From NCBI RefSeq assembly GCF_018070075.1, contig NZ_JAGPXE010000010.1, positions 244,406 through 308,405 on the forward strand: 64,000 nucleotides of DNA, written 5' to 3'. How positions within the stretch are numbered: position 1 is the stretch's first letter; the number at the start of each line of letters is the position of its first letter. The stretch comes from Saccharopolyspora endophytica (lineage in GTDB: Bacteria; Actinomycetota; Actinomycetes; Mycobacteriales; Pseudonocardiaceae). The position numbers and the translations under genes were made by a program. This document shows positions 49,860-58,941 of the stretch, piece after piece. The notes under the pieces are model-generated. The model saw only the letters and a program-made list of their open reading frames with translations. It was not told the DNA's origin and ran no database searches.

Positions 49860-52166
49860 TCAGATGATGTGCTCAGGAGCGACCGGGGTGTGCGTGAGGA
49901 ACTTGCCGGTGGCCGCGCGGATGGCCGCGACGACCGCGGGCGTGGTGGAGATCGTCGGCGGCTCACCGACACCGCGAACCCCGTAGGGCGCGTTGTCGTC
50001 CCCGCGCTCGATGACGTCGATCTCCATCGGCGGCATGTCGAGGATGGTGGGGATCAGGTAGTCGGTGAACGAGGGGTTGCGGATCTTCCCGTCGCTGACC
50101 AGGACCTCCTCCATCACCGCCAGGCCGAGGCCCTGCGCGGAACCGCCCTGGATCTGGCCGAGGACGGCCTCCGGGTTGACGGCCTTGCCGACGTCCTGGG
50201 CGCAGGCCAGCTGCACGACCTTGACCAGCCCCAGCTCGGTGTCGACGTCGACGACCGCGCGGTGCGCGGAGAACGCGTGCTGCACCTGCACCAGGTCGCT
50301 GCGCCCGTCGGCGTCCATCGGGGATGTCTGGCGGTGGTGGAACTCGCGGGTCTCCTCGATGACGTCGTCGCCCAGCACCTCGGCGAGGTCGGCGACGACG
50401 CCTTCGGCGGAGACGACCTTGCCGCCCTGCAGCGACAGCCCGACCGCGGTCCCGAACCGCTCCACGACCCGGTCGAACAGCACCTCGCGAACGGCCTGGC
50501 AGGCGGCCTGCACAGCGCCACCGGTGACGTAGGTCTGCCGCGAAGCGGAGCTCGAACCGGCCGGTCCGACGGAGGTGTCGTTGGGGTGGATGGTCACCCG
50601 CTCCACGCCCAGCTCGGTGCGCGCGATCTGCTGCTGCACGGTCACCAGGCCCTGCCCGACCTCGGCCGCGGCGGTGTGCACCATGGCGGCCGGTTCGCCT
50701 CCGAGGAGCTGCAACCGCACCCGGGCCGTGGAGAAGTCGTCGGCGCCTTCGGAGTAGCAGATGTTCTTGATCGTCACCCCGTAGCCGATCCCGCGCACCA
50801 CGCCTTCGCCGTGGGTGGTGTTGGACGCCCCGCCGGGGAGTTCCCGGATGTCGGTGGTGTCGCGCTCGGCCGGCATCGGCAGCGCGCGGACGCGTTCCAG
50901 CAGCTCGGCGACCGGCGCGGGGGAGTCCACCACCTGGCCGGTGGGGATGGTCCCGCCCTGCGCGATGGCGTTGCGCACCCGCAGCTCCACCGGGTCCATG
51001 CCCAGCTCGTCGGCGAGCTTGTCCATCTGCGACTCGTAGGCGAAGGTCGGCTGCACGGCGCCCAGACCGCGCATCGCGCCGCACGGCGGGTTGTTGGTGT
51101 AGAGCCCCCAGCCGTCGATGCGCACGTTGGGCACCACGTACGGGCCGACGCCCAGCGTGGTCGCGTTGCCCACCACCACGGGGGTTTTCGAGGCGTACGC
51201 GCCGCCGTCGAAGTACTGGGTGGCCTTGACGTACACCAGCGTTCCGTCGCGCTTCGCGCCGTGCTCGTAGTACATCTTCGCCGGGTGCCGGTGCACGTGG
51301 CCGTAGAACGACTCCTCGCGGCTGTAGACCATCTTCACCGGCTTGCCGACGTGCAGCGCGAGCATGCACACGTGCACCTGGATCGACAGGTCCTCGCGGC
51401 CGCCGAACGCACCGCCGACGCCGGACATGGTCATCCGCACCTTCTCCGGCGGAAGTCCCAGCGCGCGGGCGGTCTGCTTGAGGTCGGAGTGCAGGTCCTG
51501 GGTCGCCAGGTACAGGTCGACGCCGCCGTCCTCGGCGGGGATCGCCAGACCGGACTCCGGGCCGAGGAACGCCTGGTCCTGCATGCCGACGGTGTAGACG
51601 CCCGAGACCACGACCTCCGCGGTCGCGTCCGGATCACCCTTGAGGATCCGCTGGTGGCGCACCACGTTGCCGTCGGAGTGCAGCTTCGGCAGGTCCTCGT
51701 CGTGCGCGGCCCGCTCGGCGTCGAGCACCGGGGTCAGCACCTCGTAGTCGACGACGATGCGCTCCAGCGCGCGCCGCGCGGTCTCCGGGTGGTCGGCGGC
51801 CACCAGCGCCACCGCCTCGCCGACGTAGCGCACCACGTCGGAGGCCAGCACCGGCTGGTCGACGGTCTTGAGGCCGTAGATGTTCTCGCCCGGCACGTCC
51901 TCGGCGGTCAGCACCGTGTGCACCCCGGCCATGGCCATGGCGGCGCCGACGTCGATGGAGCGGATCCGCGCGTGCGGGTGCGGGCTGCGCAGCGTCGCGC
52001 CCCACAGCATGTCCTCGGCCCACAGGTCGGAGGCGTAGGCGAACTCACCGCGCACCTTCAACGTGCCGTCGGGGCGCAGCGGGGATTCCCCGATACCGCC
52101 GTCGATGGCGTCGTCGAGCCGCTGCGGCGTCCGCGTGGGTGCCTGGGCACTCGGTCGGTTGGTCAT
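49860..52166 (-). CDS. Xanthine dehydrogenase molybdenum-binding subunit
   Basis: 768 residues from ATG at 52166 (GTG 52172, overlapping the previous stop as GTGA, is an alternative). Motifs: GVGGAFGGREDLS, NPPCGAMRGLGAVQPTFAYES, TAAAEVGQGL, and the catalytic Glu735 in GVRGVGEPPT. Part of a four-gene unit FAD, 2Fe-2S, amidohydrolase, Mo subunit. It oxidises hypoxanthine/xanthine to urate or another purine/heterocycle. No XdhC-like chaperone is nearby. Confidence 0.93.
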   Translation of the reverse strand: MTNRPSAQAPTRTPQRLDDAIDGGIGESPLRPDGTLKVRGEFAYASDLWAEDMLWGATLRSPHPHARIRSIDVGAAMAMAGVHTVLTAEDVPGENIYGLKTVDQPVLASDVVRYVGEAVALVAADHPETARRALERIVVDYEVLTPVLDAERAAHDEDLPKLHSDGNVVRHQRILKGDPDATAEVVVSGVYTVGMQDQAFLGPESGLAIPAEDGGVDLYLATQDLHSDLKQTARALGLPPEKVRMTMSGVGGAFGGREDLSIQVHVCMLALHVGKPVKMVYSREESFYGHVHRHPAKMYYEHGAKRDGTLVYVKATQYFDGGAYASKTPVVVGNATTLGVGPYVVPNVRIDGWGLYTNNPPCGAMRGLGAVQPTFAYESQMDKLADELGMDPVELRVRNAIAQGGTIPTGQVVDSPAPVAELLERVRALPMPAERDTTDIRELPGGASNTTHGEGVVRGIGYGVTIKNICYSEGADDFSTARVRLQLLGGEPAAMVHTAAAEVGQGLVTVQQQIARTELGVERVTIHPNDTSVGPAGSSSASRQTYVTGGAVQAACQAVREVLFDRVVERFGTAVGLSLQGGKVVSAEGVVADLAEVLGDDVIEETREFHHRQTSPMDADGRSDLVQVQHAFSAHRAVVDVDTELGLVKVVQLACAQDVGKAVNPEAVLGQIQGGSAQGLGLAVMEEVLVSDGKIRNPSFTDYLIPTILDMPPMEIDVIERGDDNAPYGVRGVGEPPTISTTPAVVAAIRAATGKFLTHTPVAPEHII

Positions 52167-52168
52167 GA

Positions 52169-53509
52169 TCACGACACCTCCACCAGGCGCAGCCGGGCGC
52201 TCGCCCGGTCCAGCTCTTCGACGACGTCTTCTCCGGTGAGCACTTCTCTTCCGCCGCACAGCAGCGTCTCGACCTGCGGCAACCGGCCCAGCACCAGCGC
52301 GGCCACCGGGTCGGCGATGCCGGTGTGGTCGAGCCCGCCGAGGCGCCACACGGCGAGGTCGGCGAGCTTGCCCGGTTCCAGCGAACCGATCTCGTCCTCG
52401 CGGCCGATGCAGCGCGCCCCACCTCGGGTGGCCATCCACAACGCCTCGCGCACCGACATCGCCCGGGGGCCTCCGGTGGCGCGGGCGAGCAGCAGCGCCT
52501 GCCGCATCTCCTCACCGAGCCCGCCGGACTCGTTGGAGGCGACCCCGTCGACCCCCAGCCCGACGGGGGCACCGGCGCTGAGAAGCGCTCGCACGGGGGC
52601 GATCCCGGCGCCGAGCCGGCCGTTGGAGCTGGGGCAGTGCGCCGCACCGGTACCGGTCTCGGCGAGCCGCCGGACCGCGGTGGGCGAGAGGTGCACGGCG
52701 TGCGCGAGCCACACGTCCGGACCGAGCCAGCCCAGGTCCTCGGCGTACTCCACCGGGGTGCGGCCGAACTCGGCCCGGCACTGCTCCTCCTCGGTGGTGG
52801 TCTCGGCGAGGTGGGTGTGCAGCCGAACCCCGTTGCGGCGGGCCAGTTCCGCGGCCTCCCGCATCAGCTCCGCGCTCACCGAGAACGGCGAGCACGGGCC
52901 GACCGCGACCCGCACGCGCGCACCCGGCGCGGGGTCGTGGAAGGCGTCGATGGCCTGCTGCGTTCCGGCCAGCGCCTCGTCGCGGTCCTCCACCACCGAG
53001 TCCGGCGGCAGCCCGCCCCGGGAACGCCCCCGGTCCATCGATCCGCGCACCGCGTGCAGCCGCAGGCCGATCCGCTCGGCGGCGGCGACCACCGCGCCGA
53101 AGACGTCGCCGCCCTCGCGCGGGAACACGTAGTGGTGATCGGCGGCCGTCGTGCAGCCCGACCGCGCCAGCTGCGCCAGCCCGGCCGAGGCGGCGGCGTG
53201 GACGGTCTCGACGTCCATCCGCGCCCACACCGGGTAGAGCTCGGTCAGCCACTCGAACAGCGTCGAGTCGGCGGCGTGACCGCGCGTCGCCCACTGGTAG
53301 AGGTGGTGGTGGGTGTTGACCAGTCCGGGAGTGACCAGGCATCCGGTGGCGTCGACGCGGCGCACCGGGACGTCCTGCGGCGGAGCCGATCCCGACCCGA
53401 CCGCGACGATCCGGTCGCCCTCGACGACCACGTGGCCCTCGGCGAACTCGGTCCCGGCGTCATCGACCGCCACGACCGATCCGCCCTCGACGACGATCCG
53501 CTCAGGCAT
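52169..53509 (-). CDS. 8-oxoguanine deaminase-like amidohydrolase
   Basis: 446 residues from ATG at 53509. Metal ligands: VNTHHHLYQ, HTHLAE, a third His in WLAHAVHL and the catalytic Asp in LGVDGVASNESG. The order and the ASN(D/E)S motif match 8-oxoguanine deaminase / atrazine-chlorohydrolase relatives. It overlaps the 2Fe-2S gene by 8 bases, an unusual placement that puts deamination of an oxidised purine inside the dehydrogenase operon. Confidence 0.88.
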   Translation of the reverse strand: MPERIVVEGGSVVAVDDAGTEFAEGHVVVEGDRIVAVGSGSAPPQDVPVRRVDATGCLVTPGLVNTHHHLYQWATRGHAADSTLFEWLTELYPVWARMDVETVHAAASAGLAQLARSGCTTAADHHYVFPREGGDVFGAVVAAAERIGLRLHAVRGSMDRGRSRGGLPPDSVVEDRDEALAGTQQAIDAFHDPAPGARVRVAVGPCSPFSVSAELMREAAELARRNGVRLHTHLAETTTEEEQCRAEFGRTPVEYAEDLGWLGPDVWLAHAVHLSPTAVRRLAETGTGAAHCPSSNGRLGAGIAPVRALLSAGAPVGLGVDGVASNESGGLGEEMRQALLLARATGGPRAMSVREALWMATRGGARCIGREDEIGSLEPGKLADLAVWRLGGLDHTGIADPVAALVLGRLPQVETLLCGGREVLTGEDVVEELDRASARLRLVEVS

Positions 53510-53972
53510 CGGTTCTCCGCTGCGCGGCGAGGCGAACGGCGTCCATGATCTTCTCGTATCCGGTGCAGCGGCACAGGTTCCCGGCCAGCGACTCGCGGAT
53601 CTCCGCGTCCGAGGGCTTCGGGGTGCGCTCCAGCAGGTCGTGGGCCTGCACCAGCAGGCCGGGCGTGCAGAAACCGCACTGCACGGCGCCGGTCTCGACG
53701 AAGGCCTGCTGCACCGGGTCCAGCTGCTCCTCGTCGGCGAGCCCTTCCACGGTGCGCACCTCGCGGCCCTCGGCCTGACCGGCCGCGACCAGGCACGAGC
53801 ACGCGGGCACGCCGTCCAGGTAGACCGTGCACGAACCGCATTCGCCCTGCTCGCAGGCGTTCTTCGAGCCGGGGAGGCCGAGCCGCTCGCGCAGCACGTA
53901 CAGCAGGGACTCGCCCTCCCAGACGTCGTCGGCCTCCTGCCGGCGTCCGTTGACGGTGAACTTCAGGCGCAT
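53502..53972 (-). CDS. Xanthine dehydrogenase 2Fe-2S subunit
   Basis: 156 residues from ATG at 53972, overlapping the FAD gene by 10 bases. First cluster: NACEQGECGSCTVYLDG and PACSCLVA; second cluster: QCGFCTPGLLVQ and NLCRCTGYEKI. Complete CoxS/XdhA small subunit with both domains. Transfers electrons from the Mo centre to FAD. Confidence 0.95.
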   Translation of the reverse strand: MRLKFTVNGRRQEADDVWEGESLLYVLRERLGLPGSKNACEQGECGSCTVYLDGVPACSCLVAAGQAEGREVRTVEGLADEEQLDPVQQAFVETGAVQCGFCTPGLLVQAHDLLERTPKPSDAEIRESLAGNLCRCTGYEKIMDAVRLAAQRRTDA

Positions 53973-54826
53973 TCCTGCCTCCCGGAGCGGTGCTCGTGCC
54001 AGGTCCAGTTCAGGGTCCGGCGGGCCAGCACGCCCAAGGCGTGCCTGCGGTAGTCGGCGCTGCCGCGCACGTCGTCGATCGGGGACGCGGCCTGCGCGAC
54101 GAGCTCGCCGAACCGGCGCGCCACGGAGTCCTCCAGCGGGGCGTCCCAGTCGAGTTCGGCGGTGAGGAAGTCCTCGGCCTCCCGCGCCCGGATCGGGGTG
54201 GGCGCGGCGGAGCCGATGCCGGTGCCGACGGTCTTGCCGGCCGGGTCCAGCGAGATCGCGAAGGTGCACACCGCGATGACCATCGCGTTGCGGGTGCCGA
54301 CCTTGGAGAACTGCTGCGGGCCCGCGGCGGGCGCGATCCGGACGGCGGCGATCAGCTCGTCGGCTTCCAGGACGTTGCGCTTCGGGCCGGTGAAGAACTC
54401 GTCGACGGGGATCACCCGCGATCCGCGCACGGACTCGACCTCGACGCCCGCCCCGGCCGCCAGCAGCGGTGGGTGGGCGTCTCCGGCAGGAGAGGACGAG
54501 CCGAGGTTGCCCGCGACGGTGCCGCGGTTGCGGATCTGCGGGGACCCCACGGTCCGGCTGGCCATCGCCAGACCGGGCACTCGGGTGCCCAGCTCCTCGA
54601 TGAGCCGCGCGTAGGGGACGCCCGCGCCGATGCGCAGCACGTCACCGTCCGGGGCCCACTCGGCGAGCTCGGGCACGGTGGTGAGGTCGAGCAGGACCTC
54701 GGGCCGGTGCCGGTCGAAGTTCAGCTCGACCATCACGTCGGTCCCGCCCGCGATCGGTGTGGCGTCCGGATGCGCGGCCTTGGCTTCGAGCGCTTCCCGC
54801 CAGCTGGCGGGGCGGAGGAATTCCAC
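53963..54826 (-). CDS. Xanthine dehydrogenase FAD-binding subunit
   Basis: 287 residues from GTG at 54826 (AAGGAG 7 nt upstream). FAD-binding PIAGGTDVMVELNF and PQIRNRGTVAGNLGSSSPAGD; the C-terminal CO_deh_flav_C domain follows. Unlike the PaoB-like subunit at 24583 it lacks the four-Cys insertion, so this complex has the standard cofactor set. First gene of the leftward purine operon, divergent from pucR. Confidence 0.93.
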   Translation of the reverse strand: MEFLRPASWREALEAKAAHPDATPIAGGTDVMVELNFDRHRPEVLLDLTTVPELAEWAPDGDVLRIGAGVPYARLIEELGTRVPGLAMASRTVGSPQIRNRGTVAGNLGSSSPAGDAHPPLLAAGAGVEVESVRGSRVIPVDEFFTGPKRNVLEADELIAAVRIAPAAGPQQFSKVGTRNAMVIAVCTFAISLDPAGKTVGTGIGSAAPTPIRAREAEDFLTAELDWDAPLEDSVARRFGELVAQAASPIDDVRGSADYRRHALGVLARRTLNWTWHEHRSGRQECA

Positions 54827-54961
54827 GTCGTACTCCTTCTCGACCGGCCGGTGCGCTGATGTGGCCCAGTACACATTCGTCGAGTAGCCCCTGGCTAGCG
54901 GGCGAAACCCCGAAAATGACTACCCCCTGAACGGGTGCGGTTGTATGTTCCTACAAATGGG

Positions 54962-55025
54962 GTCGCCCCACTCGGCGGTGCGGGCTGGAGGCCCTCCGGC
55001 GTGCCCATCGCTCCGGTGGGGCGAC
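54962..55025. promoter_or_regulatory. Divergent control region of xdh operon and pucR
   Basis: The 239-bp gap has an inverted pair GTCGCCCCAC (54962-54971) and GTGGGGCGAC (55016-55025), and a GAGCGG-CTCCG-CCGCTC hairpin (55029-55045) just before the pucR ribosome site. Candidate PucR operator and leader structure. Confidence 0.4.
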
Positions 55026-55065
55026 GAGAGAGCGGCTCCGCCGCTCGCCTGACGGAGGAGCGAGG

Positions 55066-56565
55066 GTGCGCCTGCGGGATCTGCTCGCCGACGACGAGCT
55101 CGGCCTGGTGCTGCTCAACGACGCGGATGCGCTGGAGCGGCCGGTCCGCGGCGTCTACATCACCGACCTCATCGACCCCCGCCGCTACCTGACCGGCGGC
55201 GAGCTGGTGCTCAGCGGCCTGGTCTGGCACGGCGGGCCTGAGGACTCCGAACAGTTCGTCAGGGCCCTCGTCGACGCCGGAGTGGCGGGTCTGGCCGCCG
55301 GAACGGCGCGGCTCGGCCACGCCCCGCCCGACCTGGTGACGGCCTGCCGCGAGCACGGGCTGCCCGCGTTCGAGGTGCCGATCACGGTCAGCTTCAACGC
55401 CCTCGCCGAACGAATCCAGTGGCGCGCCGCCCCCCGCCGCGAGCTGATCTCCGCGGTCGCCGCCGGAGCCGACCTCGACCGGGTGCTGCGGATGGCCGCC
55501 GACGACCTGGGCGCCGAATGCTGGGTCCTGTCGGCCACCGGCTGGGTCGTCGGCGGCACCGCCGACCTGCCCGAGCAGACCCGCCGAGGCGCGCTCGCCG
55601 AGTTCACCCGCGGCCGGTTGCCGCGCACCTGGCGCGCGGGCGAGCCGCACGTGCTGTGGCCGGTCGAAACCGGCGCCGAACCGACGGCGGCCCAGTGGTT
55701 CGCGCTGGTCAGCGGCGACCTCGTGGAGTGGGACGAGCACCGCCAAGCCGTCGCCACCGACCTGGGCACCGTCGTCGCGCTGGTGCGCGCCCGGGTCGAC
55801 GAGGCCCGCCGCATCGCAGGCCGCTCCGTCGAAGCCGCGCTGCGCAGGCTCCTCGAAGGGAGCTCCTCACCCACCGAGGTCGCCGCCCGGCTCGAAACCG
55901 CCGGCCTCCCGGCCGACGAACCGCTGCGCGCCGTGGCGATGGGCGTCGGCGACCCCGCCGAATCCACGACCCTGCTCCGCGAGATCGCGGCGGCCACCGG
56001 CATGGCCTCGGTGACCGCCCCGCTGGGAGACGGCGCCGTCGCGCTGTTCGTCGACGACCCCGAACACCTCGCCGACCTGGAGCACCAGCTCCGGCGCATC
56101 GTCGTCGACGCCGAAGCCGGGCTGGGGGAGCGGCGGCTGGCGATGGGCATCAGCGACATCACCGCCGCGACCGCGCTGCGCGGCGCGCTCGACGAGGCCG
56201 CCTACGCCCGCAGGCTCGCCGAGCAGCGCCGCGGACGGGCCGAGGTCGCCGTCGCCGTGGAACTCGCCTCGCACGAGGTGCTGCTGGCCTCCGCGCCGGA
56301 CGAACTGCGCCGCTCCTACCGGGACCGGCTGCTCTCCGCCGTCATCGACTACGACGCCGCGCACGGCTCCGAACTCGTGCGAACACTGCGCGTGTTCCTG
56401 GACAACAACGGTTCCTGGTCGCGCTGCGCCCAACTGCTGCACGTGCACGTCAACACCCTGCGTTACCGCGTCCAACGGGTCGAGGAGCTCACCGGCCGAG
56501 ACCTCTCCGACTTCGGCACCCGAGTCGACTTCTACCTCGCCCTCCGCCTCAGCACGGACGCCTGA
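55066..56565 (+). CDS. PucR-family purine catabolism regulator
   Basis: 499 residues from GTG at 55066 after GGAGGAG. N-terminal PucR domain (1-120: DLLADDELGLVLLN, YITDLIDPRRYLTGGELVLSGL in pieces), a central GGDEF-like CdaR domain, and the C-terminal HTH_30 (LRVFLDNNGSWSRCAQLLHVHVNTLRYRVQRVEEL in pieces: NNGSWSRCAQLL, HVNTLRYRV). It is divergent from the xanthine dehydrogenase operon and is the obvious purine- or nitrogen-responsive regulator of it. Confidence 0.93.
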   Translation: MRLRDLLADDELGLVLLNDADALERPVRGVYITDLIDPRRYLTGGELVLSGLVWHGGPEDSEQFVRALVDAGVAGLAAGTARLGHAPPDLVTACREHGLPAFEVPITVSFNALAERIQWRAAPRRELISAVAAGADLDRVLRMAADDLGAECWVLSATGWVVGGTADLPEQTRRGALAEFTRGRLPRTWRAGEPHVLWPVETGAEPTAAQWFALVSGDLVEWDEHRQAVATDLGTVVALVRARVDEARRIAGRSVEAALRRLLEGSSSPTEVAARLETAGLPADEPLRAVAMGVGDPAESTTLLREIAAATGMASVTAPLGDGAVALFVDDPEHLADLEHQLRRIVVDAEAGLGERRLAMGISDITAATALRGALDEAAYARRLAEQRRGRAEVAVAVELASHEVLLASAPDELRRSYRDRLLSAVIDYDAAHGSELVRTLRVFLDNNGSWSRCAQLLHVHVNTLRYRVQRVEELTGRDLSDFGTRVDFYLALRLSTDA

Positions 56566-56569
56566 AACC

Positions 56570-56760
56570 GTCAGGCAAGCGACGTGGTCGCTTTCTCAAT
56601 ACCCCACCTGAGCAACCGGCACCGCCGCGGGTTCTGAGCGGTGCTGTGGCGAGCACGCCGTGACGCCGTGTATTGGCATACATCAGGAGCGGCGCGCGGA
56701 GTCCACAGCTCCGCTCAGGTTCCGCTACCCGCGCCGCCGAGCAAGAGGACCACGGACAGC
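56570..56760 (-). repeat. Dispersed intergenic repeat, copy D (inverted)
   Basis: 191 bp; its reverse complement aligns with copy A from end to end, including GTGGTCCTCTTGCT, GGAACCTGAGCGG, GCGCCGCTCCTGATGTATG, AACCCGCGGCGGTGC and a terminal AGAAAGCGA...CGCTTGCC hairpin. Fills the first half of the 371-bp gap between pucR and the polyamine genes. Confidence 0.8.
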
Positions 56761-56812
56761 AGATACAGGTCAGTGCCAGTGCTCACAGGTGGCCGTCCTG
56801 AGGTGGGTGCCG

Positions 56813-56842
56813 TTCGAAATCTGACCTCGGGAGCGGTACCGT
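56813..56842 (+). promoter_or_regulatory. Candidate promoter of the polyamine gene set
   Basis: TTCGAA (56813-56818), 18-bp spacer, TACCGT (56837-56842), about 95 nt before the decarboxylase start. Weak match; the only candidate in the gap outside the repeat. Confidence 0.35.
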
Positions 56843-56936
56843 GCTTGGTCGCAGTTGCGGTCGCCGAGCGCCCGGTCGAAGGGCAGCGAAGACGCGGCGA
56901 GAAACCCACCCATCCCCCGAGACGGAGGTAACGGGA

Positions 56937-58160
56937 TTGACCGATCTGTCCGCCACCACCGGCGTGACGGACCGCCCGAGCGGCACCGCGCAGGAACCCG
57001 GGCGGGGCAACGGGAATCCGGATCCGATCCGACGATTCCTGGATCAGCAGAACCCCGAAACCCCTTGCCTGGTCGTGGATCTGGCGCAGGTGCGAGACCG
57101 CTACCGGCAACTGCGCACCGCGCTGCCGGACGCGCGCATCTGCTACGCGGTCAAGGCCAATCCCACTCCCGAGGTCGTCGGCGAGCTCATCGCCGAGGGT
57201 GCCTCGTTCGACGTCGCCAGCCCCGGTGAGATCGAGCTGTGCCTGGCCAAGGGCGCGGCACCCGAGTCGATCTCCTACGGCAACACCATCAAGAAGCGCC
57301 GCGACATCGCCCGCGCCCACGAGCAGGGCGTGCGGCTGTTCGCCACCGACAGCCACGCCGACCTGGTCAACATCGCCGAGGTCGCGCCGGGTTCGCAGGT
57401 GTTCTGCCGCGTCCTGGTCGACAACACCGGCTCGAAGACCCCCTTCGGCCGCAAGTTCGGCTGCACCCCGCAGCAAGCCGCCGACCTGCTGGTCCGCGCC
57501 GCCGAGCTGGGCCTGGACCCGTACGGCGTGTCGTTCCACATCGGATCGCAGCAGCTGGACCCGGCCGCCTACCGGCACGGCGTCGACGCCGCCGCCGGTG
57601 TGTTCGCCGACTGCGCGGCGCGCGGAGTGCGACCGCGCATGGTCAACCTCGGCGGGGGACTGCCCGCCGGCTACACCGAGACCGCGCCGCCGCTGGCCGA
57701 CTACGTCACGGCCATCGAGCAGGCGTTGGAGCACGCGTTCGGCCCGCAGCGGCCGGAACTGCTCATCGAGCCCGGACGGTTCATCGTCGGCGACGCCGGC
57801 GTGCTGCGCAGCGAGGTCGTGCTGGTCACCGACTCCTGCGACGGGCAAGGGCGTTGGGTGTACCTCGACATCGGGCGCTACAACGGACTCGCCGAAACCG
57901 AGGGCGAGGCCATCACCTACCGGTTGCGCACCTCGCGCGACGGTGATCAGGAAGGCCCGGTCGTGCTGGCCGGGCCCACTTGCGACGGTGACGACGTGCT
58001 CTACCAGCGGACCCGCTACGAGCTGCCGCGCACGCTGCGCGGCGGCGACTGGGTGGACCTGCTGTCGGCGGGCGCGTACACCGCGAGCTATTCATCGGTG
58101 GGTTTCAACGGGTTCACCCCGCTGCCCACCTATTGCGTCGACGGCGATCAGCGGCCGTGA
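56937..58160 (+). CDS. Ornithine/lysine decarboxylase, PLP fold type III
   Basis: 407 residues from a TTG at 56937 (GGAGG 8 nt upstream). Alanine-racemase-fold barrel: PLP Lys73 in CYAVKANPTPEV, VDNTGSKTPFGRKFG, FHIGSQQLDP, NLGGGLPAGY, LIEPGRFIVGDAG and the C-terminal GPTCDGDDVL with the dimer-site Cys and Asp typical of eukaryotic-type ornithine decarboxylases. A 30-residue Gly/Pro-rich leader precedes the barrel. With speD and speE-like genes downstream it should supply putrescine (or cadaverine) for aminopropylation. Confidence 0.9.
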   Translation: MTDLSATTGVTDRPSGTAQEPGRGNGNPDPIRRFLDQQNPETPCLVVDLAQVRDRYRQLRTALPDARICYAVKANPTPEVVGELIAEGASFDVASPGEIELCLAKGAAPESISYGNTIKKRRDIARAHEQGVRLFATDSHADLVNIAEVAPGSQVFCRVLVDNTGSKTPFGRKFGCTPQQAADLLVRAAELGLDPYGVSFHIGSQQLDPAAYRHGVDAAAGVFADCAARGVRPRMVNLGGGLPAGYTETAPPLADYVTAIEQALEHAFGPQRPELLIEPGRFIVGDAGVLRSEVVLVTDSCDGQGRWVYLDIGRYNGLAETEGEAITYRLRTSRDGDQEGPVVLAGPTCDGDDVLYQRTRYELPRTLRGGDWVDLLSAGAYTASYSSVGFNGFTPLPTYCVDGDQRP

Positions 58161-58240
58161 TCTGCTGCGGCGGCACGTCCGTCCGCGGTGGTGCGAGAAG
58201 CGAGACGCGGCGAATCTGCGAAATGATGGGAGGTCGATAG

Positions 58241-58633
58241 ATGTCCGTTGACACCGGAGCACAGGTCGGTCTGTTCACCGGAAGGCACGTCCTGGCAGAG
58301 CTGGAGGGCGTTGAACCGGAACTGCTGGACGACGAGCAGTACCTGCGAGAAGTCCTGCACAACGCGCTGAGCGAGTCGGACGCCACGGTGTGCCAGATGA
58401 TCGCCAAGCGGTTCGACCCGCAAGGCGTCACGGTGTTGGCGCTGCTGTCGGAGTCCCACGCCTCGCTGCACACGTACCCGGAGGACGGCTCGATCTTCAT
58501 CGACGTGTTCACCTGCGGGCACACCGCGAAGCCGGAGCTGGCCGTGGAACTGCTCGCCGAAGCCCTCCAGCCGACGACCAAGAACGTGCAGACGATCCAA
58601 CGAGGCCACGACTACGCCGAACTGGTCTGCTGA
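58241..58633 (+). CDS. speD: S-adenosylmethionine decarboxylase proenzyme
   Basis: 130 residues from ATG at 58241 (GGGAGGTCGATAG upstream). Short prokaryotic class 1b form. Self-cleavage between Glu71 and Ser72 in LSESHASLHTYPEDG makes the pyruvoyl group; catalytic His73 and CGHTA follow. It yields decarboxylated AdoMet, the aminopropyl donor for spermidine. It lies 80 bp after the decarboxylase and is separated from the SpeE-like gene by repeat copy C. Confidence 0.95.
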   Translation: MSVDTGAQVGLFTGRHVLAELEGVEPELLDDEQYLREVLHNALSESDATVCQMIAKRFDPQGVTVLALLSESHASLHTYPEDGSIFIDVFTCGHTAKPELAVELLAEALQPTTKNVQTIQRGHDYAELVC

Positions 58634-58651
58634 GGGGGCGACGGTCGTTCT

Positions 58652-58830
58652 CGGCCTGCGTGGCGGTGCGGGTGGCGGAACCTGAGCGCCTCCGTGGTCT
58701 CCGTGCGCCGCTCCTTGAGTATGCCAATGCACGGCGTCCCGGCGTACTCGCCACGAAGCCGCTGGAGAACCCGCGGCGGTGCGAGTCGCTCAGGTGGGAA
58801 ACGAAAGCGGCTTCGCCGCTTGCCGGATTT
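58652..58830 (+). repeat. Dispersed intergenic repeat, copy C
   Basis: 179 bp in the 308-bp gap between speD and the speE-like gene. Shares GCGTGGCGGTGCGGGTGGCGG, GGTCTCCGTGCGCCGCTCC, CAATGCACGGCGTCCCGGCG, CTCGCCACGAAG and a closing AAAGCGGCTTCGCCGCTT hairpin with the other copies (each block quoted in part). An element here may split or attenuate what was one operon. Confidence 0.8.
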
Positions 58831-58941
58831 CCGCAGTGGGACCTGAGCCGGGGACGGTCTACTTTCGCGTGTCGGCGGGCCCGCCACGGGAGCCGGCGGG
58901 ATGCTTGGCACAAATCGATGGGGAATTCAGGAGGAACACCG

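Noticed and set aside
49812..53132. Open frame of about 1100 codons on the plus strand
   Set aside because: Antisense shadow of the xanthine dehydrogenase operon with no recognisable domain.
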